Positions 32,350 through 41,174 are shown, counted from the first letter of the stretch. The stretch: 64,000 nucleotides of DNA from Dinghuibacter silviterrae (GCF_004366355.1 NZ_SODV01000001.1:1488001-1552000); one strand, 5' to 3'. Numbers and translations: made by a program. The notes: generated by a model from the letters alone, not told the origin.

Positions 32350-32423
32350 CGGGATGGCAAGATTCGAACTTGCGACCTCCTGGTCCCAAACCAGGCGCGA
32401 TGACCGGACTACGCTACATCCCG
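32350..32423 (-). tRNA. tRNA-Pro, anticodon TGG
   Basis: The minus strand folds as a normal 74-base tRNA. The acceptor stem CGGGATG pairs with CATCCCG, the D arm contains GTAGTCCGGT, and the anticodon arm is CCTGG-TTTGGGA-CCAGG with anticodon TGG. The T arm has TTCGAAT between pairing stems. CCA is not encoded. The 3' end faces the AT-rich toxin-antitoxin region, a common place for integration, although no integrase or duplicated tRNA end was found. Confidence 0.95.
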
Positions 32424-32509
32424 AAGGGCGCACAAAAGCGCGCCGGAAGGGTGCAAATATAGCGAATGTACCGCAGAAAAAGCGGGAATTCTTTCTGTGA
32501 AAGCGGGAT

Positions 32510-33997
32510 CTATGGAATCGCCCCAGAATTGGATACGAAAGCAATCCGCTTGCTGTCGGGCGCCCAAGACGGCGTATTGATCGTCCCCTGCCCCCCATAA
32601 ACATAAGCAATCACGCGGGGCTTGCCCCCAGAAGCCGGCATCACCCGCAGGTACACATGCCGGTAAAAAGGATGGTCATCAGGCCTCGTCTCAGAAGGCC
32701 AAAAGGAGATAAAAACAACCCACTTCCCGTCAGGAGACACATGGGGAAACCAGTTATTGCAGGTGTCAGCCGTAAGTTGCTCGGGCTGACTCCCGTCAGG
32801 CCGCATGCGCCAGATCTGCATGGAGCCGGAACGAACGGAGTTGAAGTAGATATACTGCCCGTCGGGACTGTATTCGGGCCCATCGTCGAGACCGGGGGTA
32901 GTGGTGAGCCGGACTTCCGCCCCCCCGGTGGCGGGGATACGGTAGATGTCGAAGTCGCCGTTGCGCTGCCCGGTGAAGACTATATAGCGGCCGTCGGGAG
33001 ACCACCCGTGACCGTAGGAAGGCCCGGTGGGGGTGAGCTGGACGGGGTCTCCGCCGGTAGAGGGGACTTTATATACGACAGAGGCGCCGCCCGCACCGGC
33101 ACTGGAGAGGACAAGCATCTTGCCGTCGAAGGACAGGACGTGGTCGTTGTTGTTGGAGTGGACGGAGCCGGTGTTCAAAACCGAAGCAGTACGCGAAGAA
33201 AGATCGAGCCGATAAATAAAGCCGGAAGAATTATATAACAGCGCCCGCCCGTCAAGCGTCCAGTTGGGCGCCTGGAGGGAAACAGGCGCCGAATAGACGA
33301 CGGAGCGCCGGCCCGAACCGAGGTCGAGCACCTCGATATGGCTGCCGAGATAATCCTTATACGGCACCCACCCGGCGGGCGCGGGTTTGATGAGGCGGAC
33401 GTTGTCGAAAAGGACGCGTTCGGTGACGTCTTTGTTGTGGGAGCAGACAAAAAGACCGACGTAGACTTCGTCGCCGAGGGGGAGGTCGGTGACGTCGTTG
33501 ATGACGAAGGGGCCGCCGTCCCGGGCGACGGACATGATATAGCGATTGCCCTGCCGTTCGAGTTGGATGACGTCGGCGGCGGTGAGGGTGGAGCGGTTTT
33601 CCTCGACGTTGGCGCCGGTCTGTTTGCGGTATTGGAGGGAGGTGAGGCCGTCGGCGTGGACGGCGGCGGTGACCATGGCGGAGCCGGTGTCGAGACCGGT
33701 GCGGACCATCCAGCCGAATTTGCGGTGGGCGGTCGCGCCTTTGCTGACGAAGCGTCCGCGGGCCTGGAGGATGAAGTCACCTTTGAGCCGGGTATATACG
33801 TACTGAAACTCGTCGCGGGTGAACCAGATGTTGGACCCGGAGCCGCTGACGAGGTAGGTTTGGGCGGAGGAATCGTAGACGGCGCTTCCGGGGTGTAGTA
33901 CGGGGCCCACGTCTCCATTAGACGGGAATAAACCGATAGACTGGGCGCAGACAGCGCCGTACAAAAGCGACAGCAGGACGACAAGCAATGTTTTCAT
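32510..33997 (-). CDS. Secreted TolB-like beta-propeller protein
   Basis: ATG 33997 gives 495 residues with a signal peptide (about 1-18, AVCAQ). Residues 20-200 look like a concanavalin-type laminin/DUF1349 domain (FTRDEFQYVYTRLKGDFILQ; FDNVRLIKPAPAGW). From about 220 on, PD40/WD40-like blades repeat the pattern SPDGRYIVFTG, SPDGQYIYFNS and SPDGKWVVFIS. Such proteins bind ligands or partners in the periplasm, and no enzymatic centre is visible. It is divergent from the secreted oxidoreductase gene at 34091 and may share its regulation. Confidence 0.75.
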   Translation of the reverse strand: MKTLLVVLLSLLYGAVCAQSIGLFPSNGDVGPVLHPGSAVYDSSAQTYLVSGSGSNIWFTRDEFQYVYTRLKGDFILQARGRFVSKGATAHRKFGWMVRTGLDTGSAMVTAAVHADGLTSLQYRKQTGANVEENRSTLTAADVIQLERQGNRYIMSVARDGGPFVINDVTDLPLGDEVYVGLFVCSHNKDVTERVLFDNVRLIKPAPAGWVPYKDYLGSHIEVLDLGSGRRSVVYSAPVSLQAPNWTLDGRALLYNSSGFIYRLDLSSRTASVLNTGSVHSNNNDHVLSFDGKMLVLSSAGAGGASVVYKVPSTGGDPVQLTPTGPSYGHGWSPDGRYIVFTGQRNGDFDIYRIPATGGAEVRLTTTPGLDDGPEYSPDGQYIYFNSVRSGSMQIWRMRPDGSQPEQLTADTCNNWFPHVSPDGKWVVFISFWPSETRPDDHPFYRHVYLRVMPASGGKPRVIAYVYGGQGTINTPSWAPDSKRIAFVSNSGAIP

Positions 33998-34090
33998 AAA
34001 CCTGAATTTAGCAAAACGCACAGCCAAATAAAAACGCTAACCAAAAAATGAGCAAAGTACAATATTGACGAGGTATCTTACATTCGGGTT

Positions 34091-35152
34091 ATGAAGCATA
34101 CCGTAGCATTTCTCCTTGTGGCGTTGTTCATAACAACAGCGCATGCCCAGTTAAGGGTCGGCGTCGCCGGCCTCAACCACGACCATGTGTACGGGTTGAT
34201 GGAACAGTACAAAAAGGGAAAGGTCATCATCGTGGGGATTGCGGAGCCGGATACCGCCCTGGCCGGCAAATGGAAACGGCGGTATGGATTGGCGGATAAC
34301 TTGTTCTACCCCAGTGTGGCAACGATGCTGGCGAACGTCAAACCGGATGCGGTATTGGCCTACAACCCGATAGAAGAACACCTGTCGGTGGTGGAAGCGT
34401 GTGCACCGCAGGGGGTGTCGGTCATGGTGGAAAAACCGTTGGCGGTCAGCGTGGCCCAGGCGGACAAAATAGAGTCGCTCGTCAAACAATATCATATTCA
34501 TGTGTTGGTGAATTATGAAACGACGTGGTACCCGACGAACCAGCAGGTGTATACCCTGGCCAAAAACGGGGAAGTCGGGCAGGTGCGAAAGATGGTGGCG
34601 CATGACGGGCACCAGGGGCCGAAAGAAATTGGTTGCAGCCAGGATTTTCTGAAGTGGCTGACGGACCCTGTCAAGAACGGGGGCGGAGCGGTCGTGGACT
34701 TTGGCTGCTATGGGGCGAACCTGATGACGTGGATGATGGGGAATCAAAAACCGCTGGCGGTCACGGCGGTGCTCAAACACTATAAACCGGACGTATACCC
34801 GAAGGTGGACGACGACGCGACGATCATGGTGGAATGGCCGGGGGCCGTGGGGCTGATCGAAGGGTCTTGGAACTGGCCGTTTAGCATCAAGGATTGGGAG
34901 GTGTTTGGGGACAAGGGGTATCTGCACGCGATGAACAACCACGAACTTCAGGAGCGGAAAGGGGATGGGGGCTATAAAGACCAGGACGTACCGGCGTATA
35001 CGGTCGACAACCTGACCTATCTTGCGGACGTCCTGAGCGGAAAGATCAACCCGGATAACGACCTCTCCGGGTTGCCGAACAACCTCATCGTCGTCCGGAT
35101 CCTGGAGGCGGCGAAGCGCTCGGCGAAGGAGGGCAAACGAATCGAACTATGA
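34091..35152 (+). CDS. Secreted Gfo/Idh/MocA-family oxidoreductase
   Basis: The 353-residue protein carries a clear signal peptide (MKHTVAFLLVALFITTAHAQ) before the Rossmann start (LRVGVAGLNHDHVYGLM). VEKPLAVS (about 117-124) is the family EKP motif, and the C-terminal domain holds GGGAVVDFGCYGANLMTWMM with candidate catalytic residues. Members oxidise or reduce sugars with NAD(P), and exported ones keep a tightly bound cofactor. A periplasmic sugar-oxidising role fits the DUF1080 gene at 37306. The stop overlaps the next start by ATGA, so the channel gene is coupled. Confidence 0.8.
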   Translation: MKHTVAFLLVALFITTAHAQLRVGVAGLNHDHVYGLMEQYKKGKVIIVGIAEPDTALAGKWKRRYGLADNLFYPSVATMLANVKPDAVLAYNPIEEHLSVVEACAPQGVSVMVEKPLAVSVAQADKIESLVKQYHIHVLVNYETTWYPTNQQVYTLAKNGEVGQVRKMVAHDGHQGPKEIGCSQDFLKWLTDPVKNGGGAVVDFGCYGANLMTWMMGNQKPLAVTAVLKHYKPDVYPKVDDDATIMVEWPGAVGLIEGSWNWPFSIKDWEVFGDKGYLHAMNNHELQERKGDGGYKDQDVPAYTVDNLTYLADVLSGKINPDNDLSGLPNNLIVVRILEAAKRSAKEGKRIEL

Positions 35153-35757
35153 CCAAAGCCAGGCTGGAATCATTTTCTGACGGGGTGTTCGCGATTTCCG
35201 TGACGCTCCTGGTGTTGAATATTCATATACCGGGTACGGAAGCGAAAACCAACGCGGATCTGGTAAAAGCGATCCGGAATTCCTGGCCCAACGAACTGAC
35301 CTACATTTTTTCGTTTCTTGTCGTAGGCGTCTTCTGGGTCGCCCACCAGCGCATTTTCGCCTACCTCCGGTATGTCAATCATTTTATCCTGTGGGCGAAC
35401 ATCTTCTACCTGATGTCGATCGCCATCATGCCGTTCCCGGCGGCCGTCCTGGCGATGCATCCGTTGTTCCCCTCGGCGATCGTCCTGTATTGCGGGGTAC
35501 TTTTCCTGTGCGCGTCGGAGCACTATATTTTCCTACTATACATACACCGCCATGCATGGCTGCGGGAACCCTCCTATAACCCGGGGGAAAACCGCTGGAC
35601 CCTTGCCGTTGCCGGGGTAGGGCCGCTTTGTTACCTCCTGGCGGCGATTTGCAGCGGGTTTTGTCCGTTGGCGAGCTTTTGCTTTATCGTGGTCGCGCTT
35701 TTCTTTTACATCGTCGTGGTTTACTTCCTGACGAAGAGAAGGCCTACTGAAAAGTGA
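35149..35757 (+). CDS. TMEM175-family membrane protein (putative potassium channel)
   Basis: The 202-residue protein starts with the family signature RLESFSDGVFAISVTLLVL (about 5-23), whose FSDGVFA motif forms the pore helix in bacterial TMEM175. It has about six membrane helices (near 10-25, 50-68, 78-103, 106-128, 148-165 and 172-193), equal to one six-helix unit; bacterial members assemble as tetramers and leak K+. It is coupled by a 4-base overlap to the upstream oxidoreductase gene, an unexpected pairing that says little about its job. Its end overlaps the convergent M1 peptidase gene by 14 bases. Confidence 0.85.
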   Translation: MTKARLESFSDGVFAISVTLLVLNIHIPGTEAKTNADLVKAIRNSWPNELTYIFSFLVVGVFWVAHQRIFAYLRYVNHFILWANIFYLMSIAIMPFPAAVLAMHPLFPSAIVLYCGVLFLCASEHYIFLLYIHRHAWLREPSYNPGENRWTLAVAGVGPLCYLLAAICSGFCPLASFCFIVVALFFYIVVVYFLTKRRPTEK

Positions 35758-37324
35758 CCGTTGCCAGGTAGCACATCCTTGGATCGACCCCCGGCTTGGT
35801 CGCGCTGGAGAACGTGACCTCATCCGGTTGTAATGGGAGCACGATGGTGCCCTTGTCGGTGACGACCTCCAGCGGAATCGTAAACGTTGGACGCATGTTT
35901 TCCAGATGGATCCCATAACGTCCGCCGCCGAGGGCCCGAACGCGGATATCGAGCTTATTGGTGGTCCGCAGGTACAGATCAAACAACGGTTTCAGGTCGG
36001 CCCCTACCCGGCTGCTGAAATAGGCTTCTACATCGTCGGAATCGACGAGCGTGTCGGCCGACGCAAGACTCTTCAGGATAGGGAAAAATGTACTGTCGCC
36101 CAACACCCACCTTAGCGTGTGCATAAAGAACGCCCCCTTGGGATAGATGTCGCCCTGGTAGGCGGCTTCTTCGTCTATGTCTTTGCCCAGGACGATGGGC
36201 GCCTGGTTGGAGATACCGGCGGCCATCCGGCGGAAAAATTGATCATAAGCTTTTTCGCCTTCCTTATCCAGGACGTAGAGCCCGTCTCCGTATGTGTTGA
36301 TCCCTTCGTGGATCCAGTAGTCCGCCCAGTCTTTGGCGGTGACCCTGTTCCCCCACCATTCGTGGCCGAATTCGTGGTGCATGAGGTCGTCATAGTCTTC
36401 CCCGCCGACCTTGGTGTAGCGGAAATGGTTCCCGTAGGCATTCATCGTTTGGTGTTCCATACCCAGGTGGGGTGTTTCGACAATGCCTATTTTTTCCTTC
36501 ACCCATGGATACTCTCCAAAATATTTTTCCTGTTCGTGGACGATGCGCTCCAGGACCTCCAGGTGGTGCGGGGCCTTGGCGGCGTGTTCTTCCAGGACGT
36601 AGAAAACCATGGGGACGTGGTGACCGGCCACCGTTGTATAGTCTTTTTGAACAACGCGGTATTGGCCGACGTTGAAGACGATGCTGTAGTTGTTGATGGT
36701 ATAGTTTGTCTTCCAGTGATAAGTGCCGCCTTTCGAAGATTGCAGCAACCCGGGGCCGGCGACCACGAGGCTGTCCGGCACCGTTATATACATATCGACC
36801 CCTTCATCGGGTTCGTCGCTGGGATGATCTTTGCAAGGAAAATAGAGTTTTCCTCCCGTACCCTCCGCGGTGATGGCCACCCAGGGATTGCCCGAGGAGT
36901 CCTTTGTCCAGGTAAAACCATCGTCCCAGGGCGGGTGTACGGCCACGTGAGGCTTCCCGCCATAGACGACGCGGACCGTATGACGGCCGGGGCGCACCAG
37001 GGCAGCGGGCGTGATGCGGATCAAATTGGCTGCGTAAACAAAGGGGGCGGGAAAGCCGTCCACCGCAACCGAACGCACCTGAAAGGAGTCCAGCAAGTCG
37101 AGCAGAAGAACCGGCGTGGTTTGCGACAGGATCATGTCCACGTCGGTATACCCGTCGATGCTCCGCCCGGCGATGTCGACCTTGAGGGCAATCGTGTAGT
37201 GCCGTATGTCCATGATGGCCTGCTCCGGTTTGAGCTTGCCCCCGGACGTCAGGTGCTGCTGGGCGTGGACGCCGGTCACTGCGAACAGCAGGAACCAAAA
37301 ACGCCTTATAACGGCCTTACCCAT
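35744..37324 (-). CDS. Secreted M1-family metallopeptidase (gluzincin)
   Basis: The 526-residue protein has a signal peptide (about 1-21, GVHAQ), an N-terminal beta saddle domain (about 25-225), and a thermolysin-like catalytic domain. HEFGH (317-321) and Glu340 in WIHEGINTY give the HExxH-x18-E zinc site with Glu318 as catalytic residue. GMEHQ (289-292) replaces the usual GAMEN exopeptidase motif, so aminopeptidase specificity may be altered. It is shorter than classical M1 enzymes and lacks the C-terminal helical domain. Its start overlaps the end of the DUF1080 gene by 19 bases. Confidence 0.85.
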   Translation of the reverse strand: MGKAVIRRFWFLLFAVTGVHAQQHLTSGGKLKPEQAIMDIRHYTIALKVDIAGRSIDGYTDVDMILSQTTPVLLLDLLDSFQVRSVAVDGFPAPFVYAANLIRITPAALVRPGRHTVRVVYGGKPHVAVHPPWDDGFTWTKDSSGNPWVAITAEGTGGKLYFPCKDHPSDEPDEGVDMYITVPDSLVVAGPGLLQSSKGGTYHWKTNYTINNYSIVFNVGQYRVVQKDYTTVAGHHVPMVFYVLEEHAAKAPHHLEVLERIVHEQEKYFGEYPWVKEKIGIVETPHLGMEHQTMNAYGNHFRYTKVGGEDYDDLMHHEFGHEWWGNRVTAKDWADYWIHEGINTYGDGLYVLDKEGEKAYDQFFRRMAAGISNQAPIVLGKDIDEEAAYQGDIYPKGAFFMHTLRWVLGDSTFFPILKSLASADTLVDSDDVEAYFSSRVGADLKPLFDLYLRTTNKLDIRVRALGGGRYGIHLENMRPTFTIPLEVVTDKGTIVLPLQPDEVTFSSATKPGVDPRMCYLATVTFQ

Positions 37325-38073
37325 ATATTTCTATAGCTGATGGGTTCGCTCTTATCCCCGTGGGCCTGGAGCTTGATGGGGCTGGGGCCGTGTGCGTGGG
37401 TGTACGCTGGTTTCCCGATATACAGCGTGGGGCCGAGGAGGGCGAAATTATTTTGAACCAATACCCCGTTATGGAGTACGGTGACCCGTGCGGGCGATTG
37501 CAGGCTGCCGTCTGCGTTAAAAAGGGGCGCGGTCCAGATCACGTCGTAGCTCTGCCACTCGCCGGGTTTTTTGCACGCATTGACAAGGGGAGGGGATTGT
37601 TTGTAAATGCTGCCGGCCTGACCGTTGACATACGTCTTGTTGTTGTAGTTGTCGAGGACCTGGAGCTCGTAGCCGGAATCCCCTGAGCCGGTGGACGCGA
37701 GGAAAACGCCGCTGTTTCCGCGGGCCTGCCCGGAGCCGGTGATGTCCGCCGGGATTCGGTATTCGATGTGCAATTGATAGTTGGAAAAGGATTGCTTCGT
37801 CCGGATGTTACCGGCGGTCTTGCTGACGGTCATGATGCCGTCGTGGACGTTCCACCCCGCGGCCTGGGTCGTATCGTTTGCGGATTCCCACTGATCGAGG
37901 TTCGAACCGTCGAAAAGGACGACGGCGTCGGAGGGCGGCATGCTATTGGTTGCCCCGGGCGTCACCACGGCGGGAACGGGGGTATAGTACTCGGTGTCTT
38001 CGGGTTTGGCTTGCGCAAACAACTGGGTGGCGGGCAAAGCCATCGCCAGGACCAGGCAAAAGGATTTATTCAT
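37306..38073 (-). CDS. Secreted DUF1080 protein (3-keto-disaccharide hydrolase type)
   Basis: After a signal peptide (about 1-20, QLFAQ) this 255-residue protein shows the DUF1080 fold: VVLFDGSNLDQWESAN (about 51-66), QLHIEYRIPA, GNSGVFLA, YELQVLDNYNNKTYVNGQAGSIYKQ (spread over about 134-158) and the closing ISYRNIWVRPL. Members bind or cleave 3-keto sugars in Bacteroidota. With a secreted Gfo/Idh/MocA oxidoreductase about 2 kb away, it suggests breakdown of a disaccharide through oxidation. It is co-directional with the creatininase gene upstream and overlaps the M1 gene downstream. Confidence 0.8.
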   Translation of the reverse strand: MNKSFCLVLAMALPATQLFAQAKPEDTEYYTPVPAVVTPGATNSMPPSDAVVLFDGSNLDQWESANDTTQAAGWNVHDGIMTVSKTAGNIRTKQSFSNYQLHIEYRIPADITGSGQARGNSGVFLASTGSGDSGYELQVLDNYNNKTYVNGQAGSIYKQSPPLVNACKKPGEWQSYDVIWTAPLFNADGSLQSPARVTVLHNGVLVQNNFALLGPTLYIGKPAYTHAHGPSPIKLQAHGDKSEPISYRNIWVRPL

Positions 38074-38094
38074 ATGGAACGCTTTCCGCGCAAT

Positions 38095-38961
38095 TTATTT
38101 AAGGGAATCCACCCGGTCAAAAAATTCATTCTGCAACCGCAGCGTCGTGGTATCCGTCTTGATGATCTTGAGCGCCTTCACCAGGTTCGACACTTCGAAA
38201 TCCACCACCAGCCTGCCCAGCTCCGGCGTGGCTTTGTCTCCCTCCCCGGCATAGTGGTTGGGAAAACCGGCGTACCACCAGATGGCGGTGTAGGCGGCAG
38301 GGGGCACCATTAACCGGTCCTGTTTACGCCCGGATTCCCGGGTGGCCCGGTCGACGTGCACCAGGTCGGGGCGCAGGTACATCAACACCGACGTCTCCCG
38401 CTCCCCTGCGTGGAGGTCCCCGGCATTATCGGACTTATGCAGTTTGTTGTAGGCGGCCCGGTAAGCAGAATCCTGTTGGGGTTGGAAAAAATAAACCGCA
38501 TAGTTCCGCCGCCGCTCCAGCTGTGTCTGGACAAAATATTGAAGCAGGGCGACGTTACCGCCGTGCCCGTTGATGATGACGATTTTGTCGAAGCCGTTCC
38601 GGGCGATCTCGCTGCACGTGGAGTCCAGCAATTCGAGGACCAGGTGGCTGGGGAGGGCAAAGGTGCCGTATTGGTGCCGGGCCTCGTTGATCTGGCCGTA
38701 AAAATAATCCGGGAAAACCACCGCGTATTCCTGCCTGACCGCCCTTGCCGCCCATTCCCGGGCATGGATCAGGTCGGAACCAATGGGTACGTGGGGCCCG
38801 TGTTTTTCCAGGATCCCGATAGGCAGGATACAGGTCCGGGACGACTTTGCCAGCGCCAAAGGCCAGTCGCTGGCGGTGAGTTCGTCCCAGCGTGCAGGGA
38901 GGGTCTGGGCCGTGGCCAGCAAGGTCCAGGTGCTCAGCAGCAGACAGAGGAACAGCCTCAT
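38095..38961 (-). CDS. Secreted creatininase-family hydrolase
   Basis: ATG 38961 gives 288 residues with a signal peptide (MRLFLCLLLSTWTLLATAQ). Creatininase signatures are present: LPIGILEKHGPHVPIGSDL (Glu and His near 50-55, Asp near 61), NEARHQYGTF, INGHGGNVALLQY and DLHAGERETSVLMYLRPDL. These residues bind two metal ions. The family includes creatinine amidohydrolase and enzymes acting on lactams or aminosugar derivatives; exported versions in Bacteroidota are not characterised to my knowledge. The start overlaps the stop of the small membrane protein gene by ATGA. Confidence 0.8.
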   Translation of the reverse strand: MRLFLCLLLSTWTLLATAQTLPARWDELTASDWPLALAKSSRTCILPIGILEKHGPHVPIGSDLIHAREWAARAVRQEYAVVFPDYFYGQINEARHQYGTFALPSHLVLELLDSTCSEIARNGFDKIVIINGHGGNVALLQYFVQTQLERRRNYAVYFFQPQQDSAYRAAYNKLHKSDNAGDLHAGERETSVLMYLRPDLVHVDRATRESGRKQDRLMVPPAAYTAIWWYAGFPNHYAGEGDKATPELGRLVVDFEVSNLVKALKIIKTDTTTLRLQNEFFDRVDSLK

Positions 38962-39155
38962 TTGAAATAGGATTGCGGTATTATCTTCCACATGTCGTGG
39001 GACAGGTGCCCGATCAGTAGTTCATAGACCAGGTAGATCGGCCAGAATATCCAATGGATGATGAGCAATATGATGTTGTGGTTGTAATACCAGCTGACCA
39101 TCAGGGCGTAGATACCCAGTAAAGCGTAAATGATGCTTTTATCCCGGTTTCCCAT
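38958..39155 (-). CDS. Small membrane protein, 65 residues
   Basis: The protein has two hydrophobic segments (about 8-23 and 27-48, YNHNIILLIIHWIFWPIYLV) and a charged C-terminus. No family is recognised. Its stop shares ATGA (38958-38961) with the creatininase start, so both are translated together; that coupling is the main evidence that it is a real gene. It may anchor or assist a partner at the inner membrane, but this is a guess. Confidence 0.55.
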   Translation of the reverse strand: MGNRDKSIIYALLGIYALMVSWYYNHNIILLIIHWIFWPIYLVYELLIGHLSHDMWKIIPQSYFK

Positions 39156-39277
39156 AGCGGAGGGTTGTTTACGCTATAAGATACAAACTTCAGGCCGGAC
39201 CTTCGAGAGGAATATAGGTGTTCCTCATAGATTGCCTGTCACCAAAAGGGGCTAAAAACAAAGTTGGCGGGTTTTAA

Positions 39278-39823
39278 CTAGCGGAACAAGCGTATAACTA
39301 CCTGAAATGCCTTCTCAGGACGGGCGCCGTGATACAGGCCGCCGCCGCCCACCAGGGGCCCCAACATGGTGCCGGCCGAAAAACAGGTTGTCCAGCACCC
39401 CAGCGCAAAAGTGCGTTGCTGCTCATCGTAAAACATATTCCGGATCAGCGACACCACCGTGGGTAACAAGGTCGCCCCCGCTACCCCCAGCAAACCCCTG
39501 GACAGGATCAGCAGGGGCGCGTTCGGGGAAAAGGCCGCCATGACAGACGCCCCGGTGAAGGCCGAAGCGCCCATAAGGAGCAATTTCCGCTGCCCGATCC
39601 GGTCCCCGATCGTCCCCATGATGATCAGCAGACCCGCCTGCATAAAGCCATAGATGTCCGAGATCCACAACAACTGCGTGCTGTTCGGCTCCAGGCTGGC
39701 GCTGATGGCCGGGATGGCCAGGAACAACACCGTCGTGTCCATGGAAATGAGCAGGGTGGGCAGCGCCAGGATCGCCAGGCCTACCCATTCCCGGCGGCCG
39801 GCCAGGGCGGGGGTAGTCGTCAT
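39278..39823 (-). pseudogene. MFS drug-efflux transporter (EmrB/QacA type), C-terminal part lost
   Basis: The frame encodes the first five or so helices of a 14-helix DHA2-type transporter: LPTLLISMDTTVLFLAIPAI, SDIYGFMQAGLLIIMGTIGD (motif A GDRIGQRKLLL) and AGTMLGPLVGGG (motif C). After GLYHG the sequence becomes unrelated and stops at 181 residues; full proteins have about 450-500. No remaining transporter sequence lies in the 120 bases downstream, so the rest was deleted rather than only shifted. It is divergent from the AraC gene at 39867, which probably once controlled it. Confidence 0.75.
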
Positions 39824-39866
39824 GGGTACAAACTTATGCGATAAAAGCACTACATTGACAGTGTCG

Positions 39867-40700
39867 ATGGAATACCGGGAATACAAACCGCATCCCCTGC
39901 TGGATGCCTACATTGTTTGCTATTGGTCGGCCCTGGCAGACAGCCCCCCATTCCGGGAAAGGGAAAGCCTCATCCCGGACGGCACCACGGAATTCATGTT
40001 CAACTTCGGTGATCCCTATCACCAGCTACAAGGCGACGTACCGGCCACGGTAAAGGGGGCCCACATCATCGGTATCCGCAAACGGTCCCTGATCATTTCC
40101 CAGACGACGCGGCAGGACTTTTTTTGCATCCGCTTCCGGGCCGGCGGGCCCTTTGCTTTGTTTGGCGTCCCCGCCCATTTGTTCGCCCATGGGTTTTACG
40201 ATATGCGGGATGTGGTGGGGACCTGGGTAGGGGAATTGGAGGAAAAGCTATTCGAGGCGGTGGACAACGACGACCGCGTCCGGATCACGGACCGGTACCT
40301 GCTGGAACGGCTGGGGACAGGCATGGAAGAGCACACGTTTGTCCGCCGGTGTGTGTCCGGTCTTTTGAAAGGCGGTGGTGTCGCCCGGGTCCTTTCCGAC
40401 GCGGGTGTCACGTATAAAACGCTGGAGCGGCGGTTTCACCGGGTGCTGGGGCTTTCCCCCACCGAGCTGGTCCGGATCCACCGGTTCAACAACGCCGTAC
40501 ACGCGATGTATTCGGGGCGTCACGCCTCCCTGACGAGCGTGGGGCATGCCTGCGGATACTACGACCAGGCCCACTTTATCCGGGACTTCAGGTACCTGAC
40601 CGGGTATGCGCCCCTGGCCTTTCTGAAGGAACAATTTACCATCGTACAGGTGATCCAGCCGGCCCTGGCGGAGCGGTTGTCCAAACTGTACAATTTTTGA
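39867..40700 (+). CDS. AraC-family transcriptional regulator
   Basis: ATG 39867 gives 277 residues. The N-terminal domain (about 1-160) begins with the frequent Bacteroidota pattern MEYREYKPHPLLDAYIVCYW and includes LIPDGTTEFMFNFGDPY and FRAGGPFALFGVP. The C-terminal helix-turn-helix pair covers about 175-260 (VARVLSDAGVTYKTLERRFH; SVGHACGYYDQAHFIRDFRY). A longer frame runs back into the divergent MFS remnant and is rejected. A small VOC gene follows 39 bases later and may be a target. The effector is unknown. Confidence 0.8.
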   Translation: MEYREYKPHPLLDAYIVCYWSALADSPPFRERESLIPDGTTEFMFNFGDPYHQLQGDVPATVKGAHIIGIRKRSLIISQTTRQDFFCIRFRAGGPFALFGVPAHLFAHGFYDMRDVVGTWVGELEEKLFEAVDNDDRVRITDRYLLERLGTGMEEHTFVRRCVSGLLKGGGVARVLSDAGVTYKTLERRFHRVLGLSPTELVRIHRFNNAVHAMYSGRHASLTSVGHACGYYDQAHFIRDFRYLTGYAPLAFLKEQFTIVQVIQPALAERLSKLYNF

Positions 40701-40739
40701 CTGCGCCGTTATCGGAACTTCACGTCAAAATACACGCGT

Positions 40740-41165
40740 ATGCACACCGTCAAGGTCATTCCCTATTTCATGTTCGAGGGCGATTGCGAAGAGGCGCTTC
40801 ATTTCTACCAGACCGCCCTGGGCGGCGAAGTGGTGGTCCAAAGCCGTTACGACAACCCGAATATGAACGCGCCCGAAAATTATAAGAACAAGGTCCTGCA
40901 CGCCCGCCTGTTGATAGACGGGGTGATCGTCCTGTACGGCAGCGACGCCTTTCCGGGGAAACCCGTGCACAAGACCAGCGGCGACATTTCCATATCCGTG
41001 GTCTTTACGGGTGACCTGGAAAAAGCCAAAAAGGCCTATGACCTCCTGGCCACGGGCGGCAAAGCCGGCATGGCCTTCGCCAAACAATTCTGGGGCGACT
41101 GGCATGGCGGGCTCACCGACCGGTATGGCATGCACTGGAACGTCAATTTCGAGGAACCGCGCTGA
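40740..41165 (+). CDS. PhnB-like VOC-family protein
   Basis: The 141-residue protein shows the PhnB/3-demethylubiquinone-methyltransferase-like VOC pattern: VIPYFMFEGDCEEALHFYQT, HARLLIDGVIVLYGSDAFPG, then KAKKAYDLLATGGKAGM and the closing WGGDWHG-like segment WGDWHGGLTDRYGMHWNVNF. Members are small metal- or ligand-binding proteins of largely unknown substrate, despite the methyltransferase label often given. It follows the AraC gene and is transcribed towards the S10 peptidase gene, whose stop is 9 bases away. Confidence 0.8.
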   Translation: MHTVKVIPYFMFEGDCEEALHFYQTALGGEVVVQSRYDNPNMNAPENYKNKVLHARLLIDGVIVLYGSDAFPGKPVHKTSGDISISVVFTGDLEKAKKAYDLLATGGKAGMAFAKQFWGDWHGGLTDRYGMHWNVNFEEPR

Positions 41166-41174
41166 GGCGGCGCG

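Noticed and set aside
30717-32423. Complete integrative element at tRNA-Pro
   Set aside because: No integrase and no copy of the tRNA 3' end was found near 30.7 kb, so only an AT-rich segment can be claimed.
39654-39866. Longer N-terminus for the AraC gene at 39867
   Set aside because: The extension runs antisense through the MFS remnant; the family start MEYREY is at 39867.
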